Made by a program: the position numbers and the translations under genes. Positions 9,995 to 20,187 of a DNA stretch of 64,000 nt are shown here, one piece after another. Location: assembly GCF_009789075.1 (NCBI RefSeq), contig NZ_WNXQ01000009.1, positions 82,319 to 146,318 of the forward strand, given 5' to 3'. Every line of letters begins with the position of its first letter. Positions within the stretch are counted from its first letter, which is position 1. The notes under the pieces were generated by a model. It did no database searches, was not told the origin of the DNA, and was given only the letters and a program-made list of their open reading frames with translations. This DNA is from Pseudooceanicola pacificus. GTDB lineage: Bacteria > Pseudomonadota > Alphaproteobacteria > Rhodobacterales > Rhodobacteraceae.

Positions 9995-11656
9995 CTACCG
10001 GTCCGACACCTGCCAGCGCGGGTTCAGCCAGGGTTCGTCATTGGCCGGGGGCAGGGGTGTCTTGCCCAGCACGTGGTCCGACACCTTTTCGCCCACCAGG
10101 ATCGACGGCGCGTTGAGGTTGCCGTTGGTGATCCGCGGAAAGATCGAGCTGTCCGCCACCCGCAGCCCGTCCACCCCGATCACCCGGGCCTCGGGGTCGA
10201 CCACCGCATGCGGATCGTCCGCACGACCCATCCGGCAGGTGCCGCAGGGGTGATAGGCGCTTTCCGCGTGCTCGCGGATATGGGCGTCGAGCTGATCGTC
10301 GCTTTGCGCGGCGGAACCCGGCGAAATCTCGGGCCCCCGGAACGGATCGAAAGCCGCCTGGGCAAAGATTTCGCGCGTCACGCGGATGCAGTGGCGGAAA
10401 TCGACCCAGTCCTGTTCGGTCGACATGTAGTTGAACCGGATGCGCGGGGCCTCTTTCGGATCGGCCGAGCGCAGCGAGATATCCCCGCGCGAGGGCGAGC
10501 GCATCGGCCCGACATGGGCCTGGAACCCGTGCGCCCGGGCCGCCGCCTTGCCGTCGTAGCGTACGGCGAAGGGCAGGAAATGGAACTGGATATCCGGATA
10601 GGCCACCCCGGCGCGCGAGCGGATGAAGGCCGCGCTTTCGAACTGGTTCGACGCGCCAAGCCCGGTCTTGAACAGCAGCCATTCCGCCCCGGCCAGCGCC
10701 TTGCCGATCAGGTTCCAGTGCTTGTAGAGCGTGATCGGCTGGGTGCATTCCTGCTGGATGTAAAGCTCCAGGTGATCCTGCAGGTTCTGGCCGACGCCAG
10801 GGCGGTCGACCACGGGCGCGATGCCATGTTCGGCCAGATGCGCCGCCGGGCCGATCCCCGAAAGCATCAGCAGCTTGGGCGAGTTGATGGACGAGGCCGC
10901 CACGATCACCTCGCGCCGCGCGCGGATCACCGCAACCGTGCCGCCGCGTTCGTATTCCACGCCGGTGGCGCGGCCGTCCTCGATCACCACGCGGCGGGCA
11001 AGGCCGCGCACCAGTGTCAGGTTCGCCCGCTTCAGCGCCGGTTTCAGATAGGCATTGGCGGCGGACCAGCGGCGGCCCTTCCAGACCGTCTGCTCCATCG
11101 GGCCAAAGCCTTCCTGCTTCTCGCCGTTGTAATCGTCGGTCAGCTCGAACCCGGCCTGCGCGCCGGCATCGACAAAGGCCTGGTACAGCGGGTTCTCGCG
11201 CTTGCCCCGGGTGACATGCAGCGGGCCGCTGCGCCCGCGCCAGTCCGGGTCGCCGCCGTGCCCGCCGCTGTCCCAGCTTTCCAGGCGCTTGAAATAGGGC
11301 AGGACGTCGGCATAGCTCCAGCCATCCGCGCCCATCTCGGCCCAGGTGTCGAAGTCATGGGCATGGCCGCGCACATAGACCATGCCGTTGATCGACGAGG
11401 ACCCCCCGATCACCTTGCCACGCGGGGTGGCGAGGCGGCGGTTGTTCAGATGCGGCTCGGGTTCGGAACTGAAGCCCCAGTCGTAGATGCCCATGTTCAT
11501 CGGATAGCTCAGCGCGCCCGGCATCTGGATGAAGGGGCCCGCATCGGTGCCACCATATTCCAGCACGATGACCGAATGCCGCCCGTCCTCGCTGAGACGT
11601 GCGGCCAGGGCGGACCCGGCGGAGCCGGAGCCGATGATGACGAAATCGGCCTCCAT
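9995..11656 (-). CDS. betA: Choline dehydrogenase (GMC oxidoreductase)
   Basis: 553-residue FAD enzyme that oxidises choline to betaine aldehyde at the membrane. The N-terminal FAD-binding segment is [20 protein letters not shown], and the GMC signature is seen in [32 protein letters not shown] near the C-terminus carries the catalytic His, followed by [14 protein letters not shown]. Length and sequence match rhizobial/Rhodobacter BetA. ATG 11656 shares one base with the TGA of the upstream glutathione transferase (TGATG), so it is the last gene of the betB-gst-betA run. Confidence 0.94.
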   Translation of the reverse strand: MEADFVIIGSGSAGSALAARLSEDGRHSVIVLEYGGTDAGPFIQMPGALSYPMNMGIYDWGFSSEPEPHLNNRRLATPRGKVIGGSSSINGMVYVRGHAHDFDTWAEMGADGWSYADVLPYFKRLESWDSGGHGGDPDWRGRSGPLHVTRGKRENPLYQAFVDAGAQAGFELTDDYNGEKQEGFGPMEQTVWKGRRWSAANAYLKPALKRANLTLVRGLARRVVIEDGRATGVEYERGGTVAVIRARREVIVAASSINSPKLLMLSGIGPAAHLAEHGIAPVVDRPGVGQNLQDHLELYIQQECTQPITLYKHWNLIGKALAGAEWLLFKTGLGASNQFESAAFIRSRAGVAYPDIQFHFLPFAVRYDGKAAARAHGFQAHVGPMRSPSRGDISLRSADPKEAPRIRFNYMSTEQDWVDFRHCIRVTREIFAQAAFDPFRGPEISPGSAAQSDDQLDAHIREHAESAYHPCGTCRMGRADDPHAVVDPEARVIGVDGLRVADSSIFPRITNGNLNAPSILVGEKVSDHVLGKTPLPPANDEPWLNPRWQVSDR

Positions 11657-12309
11657 CAGGGGGCAACCTTGGGATAGGCGCCGCGCAGGGCGTCGTAGTT
11701 CACCATCGCATGCGCACGATAGGCCGGACGGGTCTGAAGCCGCTCGAAATAGGCGGCCAGGGCGGGCAGGTCGGGGCGGTCCCACACCAGGGTGTAATAG
11801 CGGTGCAGGATGTGACCGCAGGCGATATCGGCAAAGGTGAAGTCCCGGCCCCCCAGCCAAGGCCCGTCGCCGATGCGCGCGTCGAGGATCGTCGCCAGCG
11901 GCACCAGCGCCCTGGCGGCGGCGGCCAGCTCGGCGGGGGCGCGGTCCTGCGGTGCGGTGCGGACCTCGTAGACAAAGATGCGCAGCACGGCGGGGGCAAA
12001 GGTGGTCTTGCCCCATTCCGCCCAGGTGTCGAGCGGGCCGCGCTCTGCCGGATCGGCGGGCCAGAAGTCGGGCGCGCCGTAGCGCGCGCCGAGGTAGCGC
12101 AGGATCGCCGCGCTTTCGAACATCGTCACATCGCCGTCGCGCAACACCGGGACCAGGCCCATCGGGTTCATCGCCAGGTAGTCCGGCGTCTTTGCCGAGG
12201 CATGGCCCTGGCCGTAATCCAGCCGCTCGTGTTCCAGGCCCAGTTCGTTCACCGCCCACATGGCCAGCTGCACGTTCGAGGAATTGGCGCGTCCATAGAT
12301 GGTAAGCAT
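11656..12309 (-). CDS. Glutathione S-transferase family protein inside the bet operon
   Basis: 217-residue cytosolic GST with an N-terminal thioredoxin-like domain ([20 protein letters not shown], with NPMGLVPVL and the glutathione-binding [11 protein letters not shown]) and an all-helical C-terminal domain from about residue 85 ([15 protein letters not shown]). The catalytic residue is probably a Ser in RANSSNV. It overlaps both neighbours by 1 nt (TGATG), so it is co-translated with betB and betA. A GST is not needed for the known choline pathway. Protection from, or conjugation of, betaine aldehyde is one idea (inference); another substrate is equally possible. Confidence 0.88.
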   Translation of the reverse strand: MLTIYGRANSSNVQLAMWAVNELGLEHERLDYGQGHASAKTPDYLAMNPMGLVPVLRDGDVTMFESAAILRYLGARYGAPDFWPADPAERGPLDTWAEWGKTTFAPAVLRIFVYEVRTAPQDRAPAELAAAARALVPLATILDARIGDGPWLGGRDFTFADIACGHILHRYYTLVWDRPDLPALAAYFERLQTRPAYRAHAMVNYDALRGAYPKVAP

Positions 12310-13760
12310 CAGAAAGGGGCCTCCACATCGCCCATGCAGACATAGACGCTCTTGATCTGGCTGTAGTGATCCAGCGCCGCGCGGGCGTTCTCGCGCCCGA
12401 CGCCGGACAGTTTCATCCCGCCAAAGGGCGCCTCGACCGGGGTGAGGTTGTAGGTGTTGATCCATGTGGTCCCGGCCTGAAGCCGGGACACCACGCGATG
12501 CGCCCGGGTCAGATCGCGTGTGAAGACCCCGGCGGCCAGACCGAAATCGGTGTCATTGGCGCGGGCGATCACCTCGTCCTCCTCCTCGAAGGAGAGGATC
12601 GACAGGACGGGGCCGAAGATCTCGTCGCGCGCCAGCGACATGTTGTCGGTGACACCGGCAAAGACGGCGGGGGTGATGTACCAGCCCGCCATTTCGGGCG
12701 CCTCGCCGCCGCAGAGCAGCTCCGCCCCCTCGTCGCGGCCCCGGGCGATGGCGGCCAGAACCTTCTGGCGCTGCGTATCCGACACCATCGGCCCGATGTT
12801 CGTTTCAGGATCCAGCGGATCGCCCAGGCGGGCGGTCCTGGTCCGTTCCACCAGCCGTTCGGTGAAGGCCGGAAGGATGGATTTCGCCACGAAGACGCGG
12901 GTCCCGTTGGAGCAGATCTGCCCGGTGGAGTAGAAGTTGCCGTTGATCGCGGCCGAGACGGCGTTGTCGATATCGGCATCCTCAAAGACGATCAGGGGGG
13001 ATTTGCCGCCCAGCTCCATCGTCACATGGCGGATGCCCTCGGCGGCGGCGGCATAGACCTTGCGCCCCGTCGGGACCGAGCCGGTGAGCGAGACCTTGGC
13101 GCAGCGCGGATCCGCGATCAGCGCGGCCCCCACGTCGCCACGCCCCTGCACCACGTTGAACAGGCCCGCGGGCGCCCCGGCCTCGACCAGGATCTCGGCC
13201 AGTTTCAGCGCGGTGAGGGGGGTTTCCTCGGAGGGTTTGAAGATCATCGCATTGCCGGCGGCCAGTGCCGGGGCGGCCTTCCAGCAGGCGATCTGGATCG
13301 GGTAGTTCCACGCCCCGATGCCGACGCAGACGCCCAGCGGTTCGCGGCGGGTGTAGACCCAGTCCTCGCCCAGTTGCACGGTCTCGCCGTTCAGCGTGGT
13401 GCAGATGCCGCCGAAGAATTCCAGCGCATCGGCGCCCGAGGCGGCATCGGCCACCAGCGTCTCCTGGATCGGTTTGCCGGTGTCGAGCGTTTCCAGCTCG
13501 CTCAGCTCGGCATTGCGGGCGCGGAGGATGTCGGCGGCGCGGCGCAGCACGCGGCCCCGTTCGACCGGGGGCAGGGCGGCCCAGCCCGCCTGCGCGGCCA
13601 GGGCGGCGGTAAAGGCGGCGTCGATCTCGGCCGCGGTGGCGGGGCGGATCTCGGCGATGGTCTCGCCCGTGGCGGGATAGATATCCGCCCAGGGGGCGAC
13701 GCTGTCGTCGTGCCGATAGGTGCCGGCGATGAAATGGCTCGCCTCTGGCTGCGCTCTCAT
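12309..13760 (-). CDS. betB: Betaine aldehyde dehydrogenase
   Basis: 483-residue NAD(P)-dependent aldehyde dehydrogenase making glycine betaine from betaine aldehyde. It has [20 protein letters not shown], the Glu motif [10 protein letters not shown], the catalytic Cys in [14 protein letters not shown], and [13 protein letters not shown] near the C-terminus, all typical of BetB rather than generic ALDHs. ATG 13760 is the start that gives the standard N-terminus; an upstream extension to 13820 is unlikely. It overlaps the GST start by 1 nt and follows a Usp gene by 23 bp in the choline operon. Confidence 0.93.
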   Translation of the reverse strand: MRAQPEASHFIAGTYRHDDSVAPWADIYPATGETIAEIRPATAAEIDAAFTAALAAQAGWAALPPVERGRVLRRAADILRARNAELSELETLDTGKPIQETLVADAASGADALEFFGGICTTLNGETVQLGEDWVYTRREPLGVCVGIGAWNYPIQIACWKAAPALAAGNAMIFKPSEETPLTALKLAEILVEAGAPAGLFNVVQGRGDVGAALIADPRCAKVSLTGSVPTGRKVYAAAAEGIRHVTMELGGKSPLIVFEDADIDNAVSAAINGNFYSTGQICSNGTRVFVAKSILPAFTERLVERTRTARLGDPLDPETNIGPMVSDTQRQKVLAAIARGRDEGAELLCGGEAPEMAGWYITPAVFAGVTDNMSLARDEIFGPVLSILSFEEEDEVIARANDTDFGLAAGVFTRDLTRAHRVVSRLQAGTTWINTYNLTPVEAPFGGMKLSGVGRENARAALDHYSQIKSVYVCMGDVEAPF

Positions 13761-13783
13761 GGGTCTTCTGCCTTCTTGGGGGG

Positions 13784-14188
13784 TCAGCCGGCGTTCTGCC
13801 GGATGACCAGGACATTGCATTGCGCATGGGTGACCACATGCCCGGCGGTGGAGCCGAGCAGGTAGTCGCGGATGCGCGGGTTGTGGGAATTCATCACGAT
13901 CAGGTCGGCGTCGAGCTCTTCGGCCACCTGCGGGATCAGGCGGTGCGGAGAGCCCTTGCGCAGCATGGTGCGGACCTCGATCCCGTCGAGGTCGCAGCCG
14001 TCGACGTATTTGTCGAGCAGGGGCTGCGAATCCTCGGGCAGGACCTTCAGGTTATCCGATATTTCGGGGACCACGGTCATCACGGTCAGCACCGCGCCCT
14101 TTTCCGCGACGGCGGCGGCGCGGCGCAGCAGCGGCGCGGCGGGGCGGGCATGTTCCAGTTTCACGGCGACGAGGATGTTCTTGTACAT
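13784..14188 (-). CDS. Universal stress protein (UspA family)
   Basis: 134-residue single-domain Usp. It begins [13 protein letters not shown] and ends with the ATP-binding pattern G-2x-G-9x-G-(S/T), here [19 protein letters not shown], preceded by [17 protein letters not shown], so nucleotide binding is likely. The role within the choline locus is unknown. It sits between the BCCT transporter and betB with short gaps (62 and 23 bp), so it is probably co-transcribed. Usp proteins next to secondary transporters are sometimes thought to modulate uptake under stress (inference). Confidence 0.88.
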   Translation of the reverse strand: MYKNILVAVKLEHARPAAPLLRRAAAVAEKGAVLTVMTVVPEISDNLKVLPEDSQPLLDKYVDGCDLDGIEVRTMLRKGSPHRLIPQVAEELDADLIVMNSHNPRIRDYLLGSTAGHVVTHAQCNVLVIRQNAG

Positions 14189-14250
14189 CTTGAAAGTCCT
14201 TCGATGGGAATGGGCCCGGCGCGGGTGTGACCGCGCGCCGGGCCGGTCCG

Positions 14251-15843
14251 TCACTCCGCGGGTTCGGCCGAGGGCGGTGCCGCGCTCACGGCGTGGCGCT
14301 GCCCCACCGGCTCTTGCGCCAGCGACTTCATCAGCCCCCACATCATCAGGAACATGATGACCGAGAACGGCAGCCCCGCGGCCAGCGAGGCCGTCTGCAG
14401 CGCCTGCAATCCGCCCGAGGCCAGCAGCACGGCCGCCACCGCGCCCTCGCCAAAGCCCCAGAAGATGCGGTAGCTGACCGGCGGCTCTTCCTTGCCCATC
14501 GAGATGAGCGTGGTCACCACCAGCGTGCCGCTGTCCGAGGACGTGACGAAGTAGGTGATGATCAGGATCAGCGCCATGAACGACAGGATGTTGCCAAAGA
14601 AGCCCAGCCCGAAGTTGTCGATGATCAGGAACAGCGGGCGGGCGATGTCGGCATTCACCGCTTCGATGATGCCGCCGCCCTGCATGAACTCCTGCCAGAG
14701 CGCGGTGCCGCCAAAGACGGACATCCAGAAGAAGGTGATGAGCGTGGGCACGATCAGCACGCCGACGGCGAATTCACGGATCGTCCGGCCACGGCTGACG
14801 CGGGCGATGAACATGCCGACAAACGGTGCCCATGCGATCCACCAGCCCCAGTAGAACACGGTCCAGGCGCCCTGCCAGCCCGAGGAGGGATCGGGATTCA
14901 CCCAGAGGCCCATCGGGATGACGTTGACGATGTATTCGCCCACATTGGTGATGAAGAAGCCCAGCACGAAGACGGTCGGCCCGACCAGGATGAAGACCAC
15001 GATCATGAAGATCGACAGCCACATGTTGGTTTCGGACAGGATCTTGATGCCCTTGCCGACACCGGACACCGCCGACAGCGTGGCGATGGCCGAGATGATC
15101 ATGATCAGCACGTATTTGATCCAGGGATCCATAGGCACGCCGAACAGGTGATTGAGCCCGGCCTGGATCTGCCCGGCGCCCAGCCCCAGCGTGGTGGCCA
15201 CGCCGAAGACGGTGCCGAAGATCGCCAGCAGGTCGGCGAGGTGGCCCCAGAAGCCGTAGATGCGGTCGCCCAGGATCGGATAGAGCGAGGCGCGGATCGT
15301 CAGCGGCAGATCCTTGCGATAGGCGAAATAGGCCAGCGCCATGCCCACGATCACATAGACCGCCCAGCCGTGCAGGCCCCAGTGCAGAAAGGTCACCTGC
15401 ATCGCCATGACCGCCCCGGCCATCGAGTTTTCCGTCCCGGGTTCCAGGAAGGGCGCGTTCTGCACATGGTACATCGGTTCGGCCACGGACCAGAACAGCA
15501 GCCCGATCCCCATCCCCGCGCCGAACAGCATCGAGAACCAGGTGAAGGTGCTGAATTCCGGGCGGTCGTCATCCTTGCCCAGCCGGATCGAGCCGTAGCG
15601 CGAAAAGATCAGGCCGAAGACGAAGAAGATGAAGATCGCGATCGACAGGATGTAGTACCAGCTCAGGTTCGCATTGATCCAGGACTGGACGCCCGAGAAG
15701 AACGACCCGACCGCATCGGGAGCGAAGACCCCGGCCAGCACGAAGCCGAGGATGATGATCTTGGACAGGGTGGCCATCGGAGGATTCACATCGCGGAATA
15801 TTCCGCTTGTGCCGATCCTCATCCGGCTTTCATCGACAGACAT
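14251..15843 (-). CDS. BCCT-family betaine/choline/carnitine transporter
   Basis: 530-residue inner-membrane secondary transporter with about 12 membrane helices. The BCCT fingerprints are clear: FGAGMGIGLLFWSVAEP (glycine-rich unwound helix plus part of the aromatic substrate box) and WGWWIAWAPFVGMFIARVSRGRTIREF split across helices 8-9. It imports a quaternary ammonium compound driven by Na+ or H+; choline, choline-O-sulfate or betaine are all possible and the sequence does not decide. The neighbouring choline sulfatase and betB/betA make choline or its sulfate ester most likely. Long osmosensing tails, as in BetP, are absent. Confidence 0.92.
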   Translation of the reverse strand: MSVDESRMRIGTSGIFRDVNPPMATLSKIIILGFVLAGVFAPDAVGSFFSGVQSWINANLSWYYILSIAIFIFFVFGLIFSRYGSIRLGKDDDRPEFSTFTWFSMLFGAGMGIGLLFWSVAEPMYHVQNAPFLEPGTENSMAGAVMAMQVTFLHWGLHGWAVYVIVGMALAYFAYRKDLPLTIRASLYPILGDRIYGFWGHLADLLAIFGTVFGVATTLGLGAGQIQAGLNHLFGVPMDPWIKYVLIMIISAIATLSAVSGVGKGIKILSETNMWLSIFMIVVFILVGPTVFVLGFFITNVGEYIVNVIPMGLWVNPDPSSGWQGAWTVFYWGWWIAWAPFVGMFIARVSRGRTIREFAVGVLIVPTLITFFWMSVFGGTALWQEFMQGGGIIEAVNADIARPLFLIIDNFGLGFFGNILSFMALILIITYFVTSSDSGTLVVTTLISMGKEEPPVSYRIFWGFGEGAVAAVLLASGGLQALQTASLAAGLPFSVIMFLMMWGLMKSLAQEPVGQRHAVSAAPPSAEPAE

Positions 15844-15882
15844 TGTTCGCGTTTCCTCACTGTTCCGTTGAGCGCCCCCTTT

Positions 15883-17400
15883 TTATTCGCCGCGGGGGTA
15901 GCGCTGATTTTCCTCCACGACGTTAAGATCCATGTGATTGCGCATGTACCGCTCGCTGGCCTTCTGCAGCGGCTGGAAATCCCAGGGGTAGTAGTTGCCG
16001 TTCCTCAGCGCCTCGTAGACGACAAGGCGGCGGGCCTGGCTCTGGCGCACTTCGGCGTCAAAGGCGGCCATGTCCCAGCGGGCGGCGACCTCGGCGGCGA
16101 AACGGGCGGATTCCTCGGCATAATCCGGGTCGTCGGCCAGGTTCACCTGCTCATGCGGGTCGCTGTCGAGATCGAAGAGCTGCGGCGGGTCCAGTTCGCA
16201 GTGGATGTATTTCCATTGCTCCTGGCGGATGCCGACCAGCGGGGCATAGCTTGCCTCGGCCGCGTATTCCATCAGCACCGGCGTCTCGCGGGGCGTGCCC
16301 CGGGTCAGCGGCACCAGCGTTTCGCCATCGGTCCAGGGGGCGACCTCGGTCAGGTCGATACCGGCGATATCGGCCACGGTGGGGGTCACGTCCATGGTCG
16401 AAACCGGCGTTTCGATCAGGCCCGGGGTGATGCCGGGGCCGGCGATCATCAGCGGCACGCGGGCCGAGCCTTCGAAGAAGTTCATCTTGAACCACAGGCC
16501 CCGCTCGCCCAGCATGTCGCCGTGGTCGGACACGAAAAGCACCGCGGTGTTTTCCGCCTGCCGGGTGCCTTCGAGCGCCTCGAAGATCTCGCCGATCTTG
16601 TCGTCGAGATACGAGATATTGGCGAAATAGGCCTGCCGCGACTTGCGGATGTCCTCTTCGGTGATGTCGAACTCGCGCCAGTTGTTGGCGTCGAAGATGC
16701 GCTTGGCGTGGTTGTCCTGGTCCTCGTAGGGGATCGCGGGCACCTCGGGCTGCAGGTGTTCGCAGGTCTCGTAGAGGTCCCAGTACTTGCGCCGCGCGAC
16801 ATAGGGATCGTGCGGGTGGGTGAAGCTGACGGTCAGCATCCACGGCCGGTCGTCGTTGCGCCGCCCCAGGTCGTAAAGCTTCATCTTGGCGAAATGCGCG
16901 ACCTCGTCGTCATATTCCATCTGGTTGGAAATCTCGGCGACGCCCGCGCCGGTGACCGAGCCCATGTTGTGATACCACCAGTCGATCCGCTCGCCCGGCT
17001 TGCGGTAATCCGGGGTCCAGCCGAAATCGGCGGGGTAGATATCGGTGGTCAGGCGCTGTTCGAACCCGTGCAGCTGATCGGGGCCGACAAAATGCATCTT
17101 GCCCGAAAGCGCGGTGGAATAGCCCGCCCGGCGCAGGTGATGGGCATAGGTCGGGATGTCCGAGGCGAATTCGGCCGCATTGTCGTAGACCCGGGTGCGG
17201 CGCGGCAGCTGCCCCGCCATGAACGAGGCGCGGCCGGGGGCGCAGAGGGGCGAGCCGGTATAGGCATTGGCGAAACGCGCCGACCGGGCGGCGAGGCGCT
17301 TGAGGTGCGGCGCATGCAGCCAGGGGGCCGGGCCGTCGGGGAACAGGGTCCCGTTCAACTGGTCCACCATCACGATCAGGATATTGGGCCGGTCAGCCAC
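15883..17400 (-). CDS. betC: Choline sulfatase
   Basis: 505-residue sulfatase hydrolysing choline-O-sulfate to choline and sulfate. The formylglycine motif is CAPGR with Cys53, very near the position in Sinorhizobium BetC. Metal ligands are in MVDQLNG and SDHGDMLGERGLW. The C-terminal extension EENQRYPRGE and the PWMLTVSFTHPHDPY segment are characteristic of choline sulfatases. There is no signal peptide, so it is cytoplasmic and the sulfate ester must be imported, perhaps by the BCCT protein downstream. It overlaps betI by 8 nt, so the two are co-expressed and probably induced by choline. Confidence 0.94.
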   Translation of the reverse strand: MADRPNILIVMVDQLNGTLFPDGPAPWLHAPHLKRLAARSARFANAYTGSPLCAPGRASFMAGQLPRRTRVYDNAAEFASDIPTYAHHLRRAGYSTALSGKMHFVGPDQLHGFEQRLTTDIYPADFGWTPDYRKPGERIDWWYHNMGSVTGAGVAEISNQMEYDDEVAHFAKMKLYDLGRRNDDRPWMLTVSFTHPHDPYVARRKYWDLYETCEHLQPEVPAIPYEDQDNHAKRIFDANNWREFDITEEDIRKSRQAYFANISYLDDKIGEIFEALEGTRQAENTAVLFVSDHGDMLGERGLWFKMNFFEGSARVPLMIAGPGITPGLIETPVSTMDVTPTVADIAGIDLTEVAPWTDGETLVPLTRGTPRETPVLMEYAAEASYAPLVGIRQEQWKYIHCELDPPQLFDLDSDPHEQVNLADDPDYAEESARFAAEVAARWDMAAFDAEVRQSQARRLVVYEALRNGNYYPWDFQPLQKASERYMRNHMDLNVVEENQRYPRGE

Positions 17401-17986
17401 GGTGGGTCTTCCTTTCTAGCCAGAGGTCGAGGTAGTCGCAGACCAGCGCCTGGGTCGCGTCGCGGTCCGGGGCGACCTCTTGCAGGGCGTGGCGGATGTA
17501 GAAACCGTCGATCATCGAGGCGAGGCCCTGGGCCACCTGTTCGGCCTCGTGATCGGGAAACAGCTTTTTCAGGTCGTATTGCAGGTTCGACTTCAGCCGC
17601 CGGGCATAGACCAGCAGCAGGCGGGCCACGTCCTCGGACTGCATGGCGCGGATGTAGAAGGTCAGCCAGGCGGCCACGACCTCCTTGTCGAACTGCCCTT
17701 CCGAGAAGCTGGCGGCGATGATCGCGCGAATCCGCGCCTCGGGCGTGTCGAGATTGCGCAGGCGCAGCGCGACCGAACTGGCGAACCCCTTGAGGATGTG
17801 GCGCATGGCGGCCAGGAAGATCTGGTCCTTGGAGCCGAAATAGTGATGCGCCAGCGCCGAGGACATGCCGGCGCGCTTGGCGATCTGGCTGACCGTCACA
17901 TCCAGCGATCCGGCCTCGCCGATGGCCTGGATCGTCGCACGGATCATCGCCTCGCGGCGGACCGGCTCCATTCCCACCTTTGGCAT
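17393..17986 (-). CDS. betI: TetR-family choline-responsive repressor BetI
   Basis: 197-residue TetR regulator. The N-terminal helix-turn-helix is SQIAKRAGMSSALAHHYFGS and the rest is a helical ligand-binding domain. PKVGMEPVRREAMIRATI and HYFGSKDQIFLAAMRHIL are typical BetI sequence. It is the first gene of the minus-strand bet operon and faces choX across a 162-bp spacer with a strong palindrome, so it probably represses both its own operon and choXWV until choline binds. Confidence 0.93.
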   Translation of the reverse strand: MPKVGMEPVRREAMIRATIQAIGEAGSLDVTVSQIAKRAGMSSALAHHYFGSKDQIFLAAMRHILKGFASSVALRLRNLDTPEARIRAIIAASFSEGQFDKEVVAAWLTFYIRAMQSEDVARLLLVYARRLKSNLQYDLKKLFPDHEAEQVAQGLASMIDGFYIRHALQEVAPDRDATQALVCDYLDLWLERKTHRG

Positions 17987-18068
17987 CTCTGGAGAACTCC
18001 CTTAGTGTCGCGCTCGGTGGCCACGCAGGCCGAATGGAAAACGGCTTGCAATCGTGGCTCATTGGTTT

Positions 18069-18088
18069 TTGATTAACTCATCAATCAA
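18069..18088. promoter_or_regulatory. Candidate BetI operator
   Basis: Inverted repeat TTGATT (18069-18074), spacer AACTCATC, AATCAA (18083-18088), extended outward by a T-rich and an A-rich flank. It lies in the AT-rich core of the divergent betI-choX spacer, between the two start codons. Enterobacterial BetI sites are also AT-rich ATTGA/TCAAT-type dyads near the promoter, so the assignment is reasonable. Confidence 0.6.
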
Positions 18089-18148
18089 CAAAAAACGCAA
18101 CCCCGGCCAAATCGCGGGGCTGCGTGGCAAACGACAAGGGAGATACCC

Positions 18149-19072
18149 ATGATGAAAACTTGCACGGTAAGCGTTGCGGCGCTGGTTCTTGGCGCGCAGG
18201 CGGCTTTTGCGGATTGCGACGAGGTGGTCTTCTCGGATGTCGGCTGGACCGACATCACGGCGACCACGGCGGCGGCTTCGGTGATTCTCGACGCGCTCGG
18301 CTATGAGACGGACACCAAGGTGCTGTCGGTCCCGGTGACCTACACCGCGCTGGCCGGCGGCGATGTCGATGTTTTTCTGGGCAACTGGATGCCCACGATG
18401 GAGGGCGATATCGCCTCCTATCGCGACGCAGGCACGGTCGAGACGGTGCGCGCCAACCTTGAGGGTGCCAAGTACACCCTGGCGGTGAACAAGGCGGCGG
18501 CGGATCTGGGCATCACCAATTTTGCCGATATCGCGGCCCACAAGGACGCGCTCGAGGGCAAGATCTACGGCATCGAGCCGGGCAATGACGGCAACCGCCT
18601 GATCATGGACATGATCGGGCAGGACGCCTTTGGCCTGACCGGGTTCGAGGTGGTCGAAAGCTCGGAACAGGGGATGCTGGCGCAGGTCAAGCGTGCCGAC
18701 GGCAAGGGTGAGCCGGTTGTCTTCCTCGGCTGGGAACCGCATCCGATGAACGCCAATTTCGACATGACCTATCTGGAAGGCGGCGACGACTTCTTCGGCC
18801 CCGACCTAGGCGGCGCGACGGTCTATACCAACGTGCGCAAGGGCTATGTGGCGGAATGCCCGAACGTGGGCAAGTTCCTGGAAAACCTGTCCTTCTCGCT
18901 GGCGATGGAAAACGAGATCATGGGCAAGATCCTCGACGATGGCGAGGACGGGGAAGACGCCGCCAAGGAATGGCTTGCCGCCCATCCCGACGCCTGGATG
19001 CCCTGGCTGGACGGCGTGACGACCGAGGATGGCGGCGACGCGATGGCCGCCGTCAAGGCCGCGCTGAACTGA
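18149..19072 (+). CDS. choX: Choline ABC transporter, periplasmic choline-binding protein
   Basis: 307-residue secreted solute-binding protein with a signal peptide (MMKTCTVSVAALVLGAQAAFA). The four residues that form the choline aromatic box in Sinorhizobium meliloti ChoX (W43, W90, Y119, W205) are all present with a constant offset of 10: W33 (VGWTD), W80 (GNWMP), Y109 (AKYTL) and W195 (GWEPHP). That makes choline the near-certain ligand. AAGGGAG precedes ATG 18149; ATG 18152 is also possible. It is the first gene of choXWV, divergent from betI, and is followed by a perfect hairpin that probably raises its level above the membrane subunits. Confidence 0.95.
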   Translation: MMKTCTVSVAALVLGAQAAFADCDEVVFSDVGWTDITATTAAASVILDALGYETDTKVLSVPVTYTALAGGDVDVFLGNWMPTMEGDIASYRDAGTVETVRANLEGAKYTLAVNKAAADLGITNFADIAAHKDALEGKIYGIEPGNDGNRLIMDMIGQDAFGLTGFEVVESSEQGMLAQVKRADGKGEPVVFLGWEPHPMNANFDMTYLEGGDDFFGPDLGGATVYTNVRKGYVAECPNVGKFLENLSFSLAMENEIMGKILDDGEDGEDAAKEWLAAHPDAWMPWLDGVTTEDGGDAMAAVKAALN

Positions 19073-19106
19073 TCCGCGGCGGGGTGGGGGGCTGGCCCTC
19101 GCCCCG

Positions 19107-19127
19107 GCCTGCCCCGGCGGGGCAGGC
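19107..19127 (+). terminator. Intercistronic hairpin after choX
   Basis: Perfect 9-bp stem GCCTGCCCC (19107-19115), 3-nt loop GGC, GGGGCAGGC (19119-19127), 35 nt past the choX stop, with no T-run. A second hairpin (CCGGCGG 19298-19304 with CCGCCGG 19311-19317) lies just before the choW ribosome site AGGAG. Such structures after binding-protein genes stabilise the 5' message or partially attenuate, giving excess binding protein. The rest of the 275-bp gap shows no gene. Confidence 0.6.
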
Positions 19128-19347
19128 GCGACTTCGGTGGGGGCGGGTTCTGGGGCTGGCAGGGTGCCGGTCTGGCCCGCCCCTCCGTGCCCCTCAGGGG
19201 CGACATCGGGACCGGCACCGCCCTGATGGCCGCAGCGGTCCCGGGACAGGGACGACGCGCAAGACCCCCCCGGGGCCGATGGCGCAGGACTGACGAACCG
19301 GCGGCACGGACCGCCGGAGGAAACGGACAACAGGGACAGGAGCGGCG

Positions 19348-20187
19348 ATGCTCGACTGGCTGACTGACACCAAGATACCCGTGGGCAAATGGGCCGGCGG
19401 GGCCTTCGACTGGCTTGAGGTCAAGGGGGGTTTCTTCTTCGACGCCCTGTCGGATGCGATGGAATGGCTGATCGACTGGCTGCTCTGGTGCCTGCAGGAA
19501 CCGCATCCGCTGATCGTCATCGCGCTTTTCGTCGCGCTGACATGGGTGCTGCAACGCAGCTGGAAGCTGTGCCTGCTGACCGGGCTGGGCTTCCTCTTCA
19601 TCCTCAACCAGGGCTACTGGGAAGAGATGACCGAAAGCCTGACGCTGGTGATGTCCGCCTGCATCGTCTGCATGGGGCTGGGGGTTCCGGCCGGAATCGC
19701 CCTGGCGCACCGGCCCAAGCTCTACGGTTGGATCCAGCCGGTGCTGGACCTGATGCAGACGCTGCCGACATTTGTCTACCTGATCCCGGCCATCGTCTTT
19801 TTCGGCATCGGCATGGTGCCGGGGCTGATCGCCACGGTGATCTTCGTGCTGCCCGCTCCGATCCGGCTGACCTATCTGGGCGTGTCGTCCACCCCCGTCG
19901 CGCTGATGGAGGCGGCCGAGGCATTTGGCGCGACCCCCTCGCAGAAACTGTGGAAGGTCGAACTGCCCTATGCCCTGCCGCAGATCATGGCGGGGCTGAA
20001 CCAGACCATCATGCTGTCGCTGTCGATGGTGGTGATCGCGGCGCTTGTGGGCGCCGACGGGCTGGGCGTGCCGGTCGTCCGGGCGCTGAACCAGGTGAAC
20101 ACGGCGCTCGGGTTCGAATCGGGCTTTGTCATCGTGGTGGTGGCGATCCTGCTGGACCGGATGCTGCGGATCGGAGGCCGGAAATGA
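19348..20187 (+). CDS. choW: Choline ABC transporter permease
   Basis: 279-residue inner-membrane permease of the ProW/OpuAB type. An amphipathic N-terminal segment precedes several membrane helices. The cytoplasmic EAA loop that contacts the ATPase is EAAEAFGATPSQKLWKVELP, and LPTFVYLIPAIVFFGIGMVPG is the conserved pore helix. ATG 19348 is preceded by AGGAG. Its stop overlaps the choV start (ATGA at 20184-20187), so subunits are made in step. Confidence 0.93.
   Translation: MLDWLTDTKIPVGKWAGGAFDWLEVKGGFFFDALSDAMEWLIDWLLWCLQEPHPLIVIALFVALTWVLQRSWKLCLLTGLGFLFILNQGYWEEMTESLTLVMSACIVCMGLGVPAGIALAHRPKLYGWIQPVLDLMQTLPTFVYLIPAIVFFGIGMVPGLIATVIFVLPAPIRLTYLGVSSTPVALMEAAEAFGATPSQKLWKVELPYALPQIMAGLNQTIMLSLSMVVIAALVGADGLGVPVVRALNQVNTALGFESGFVIVVVAILLDRMLRIGGRK

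Noticed and set aside
14227..17721. 1164-codon plus-strand frame opposite the BCCT and choline sulfatase genes
   Set aside because: Pure antisense shadow; the minus strand encodes two complete well-conserved proteins here.
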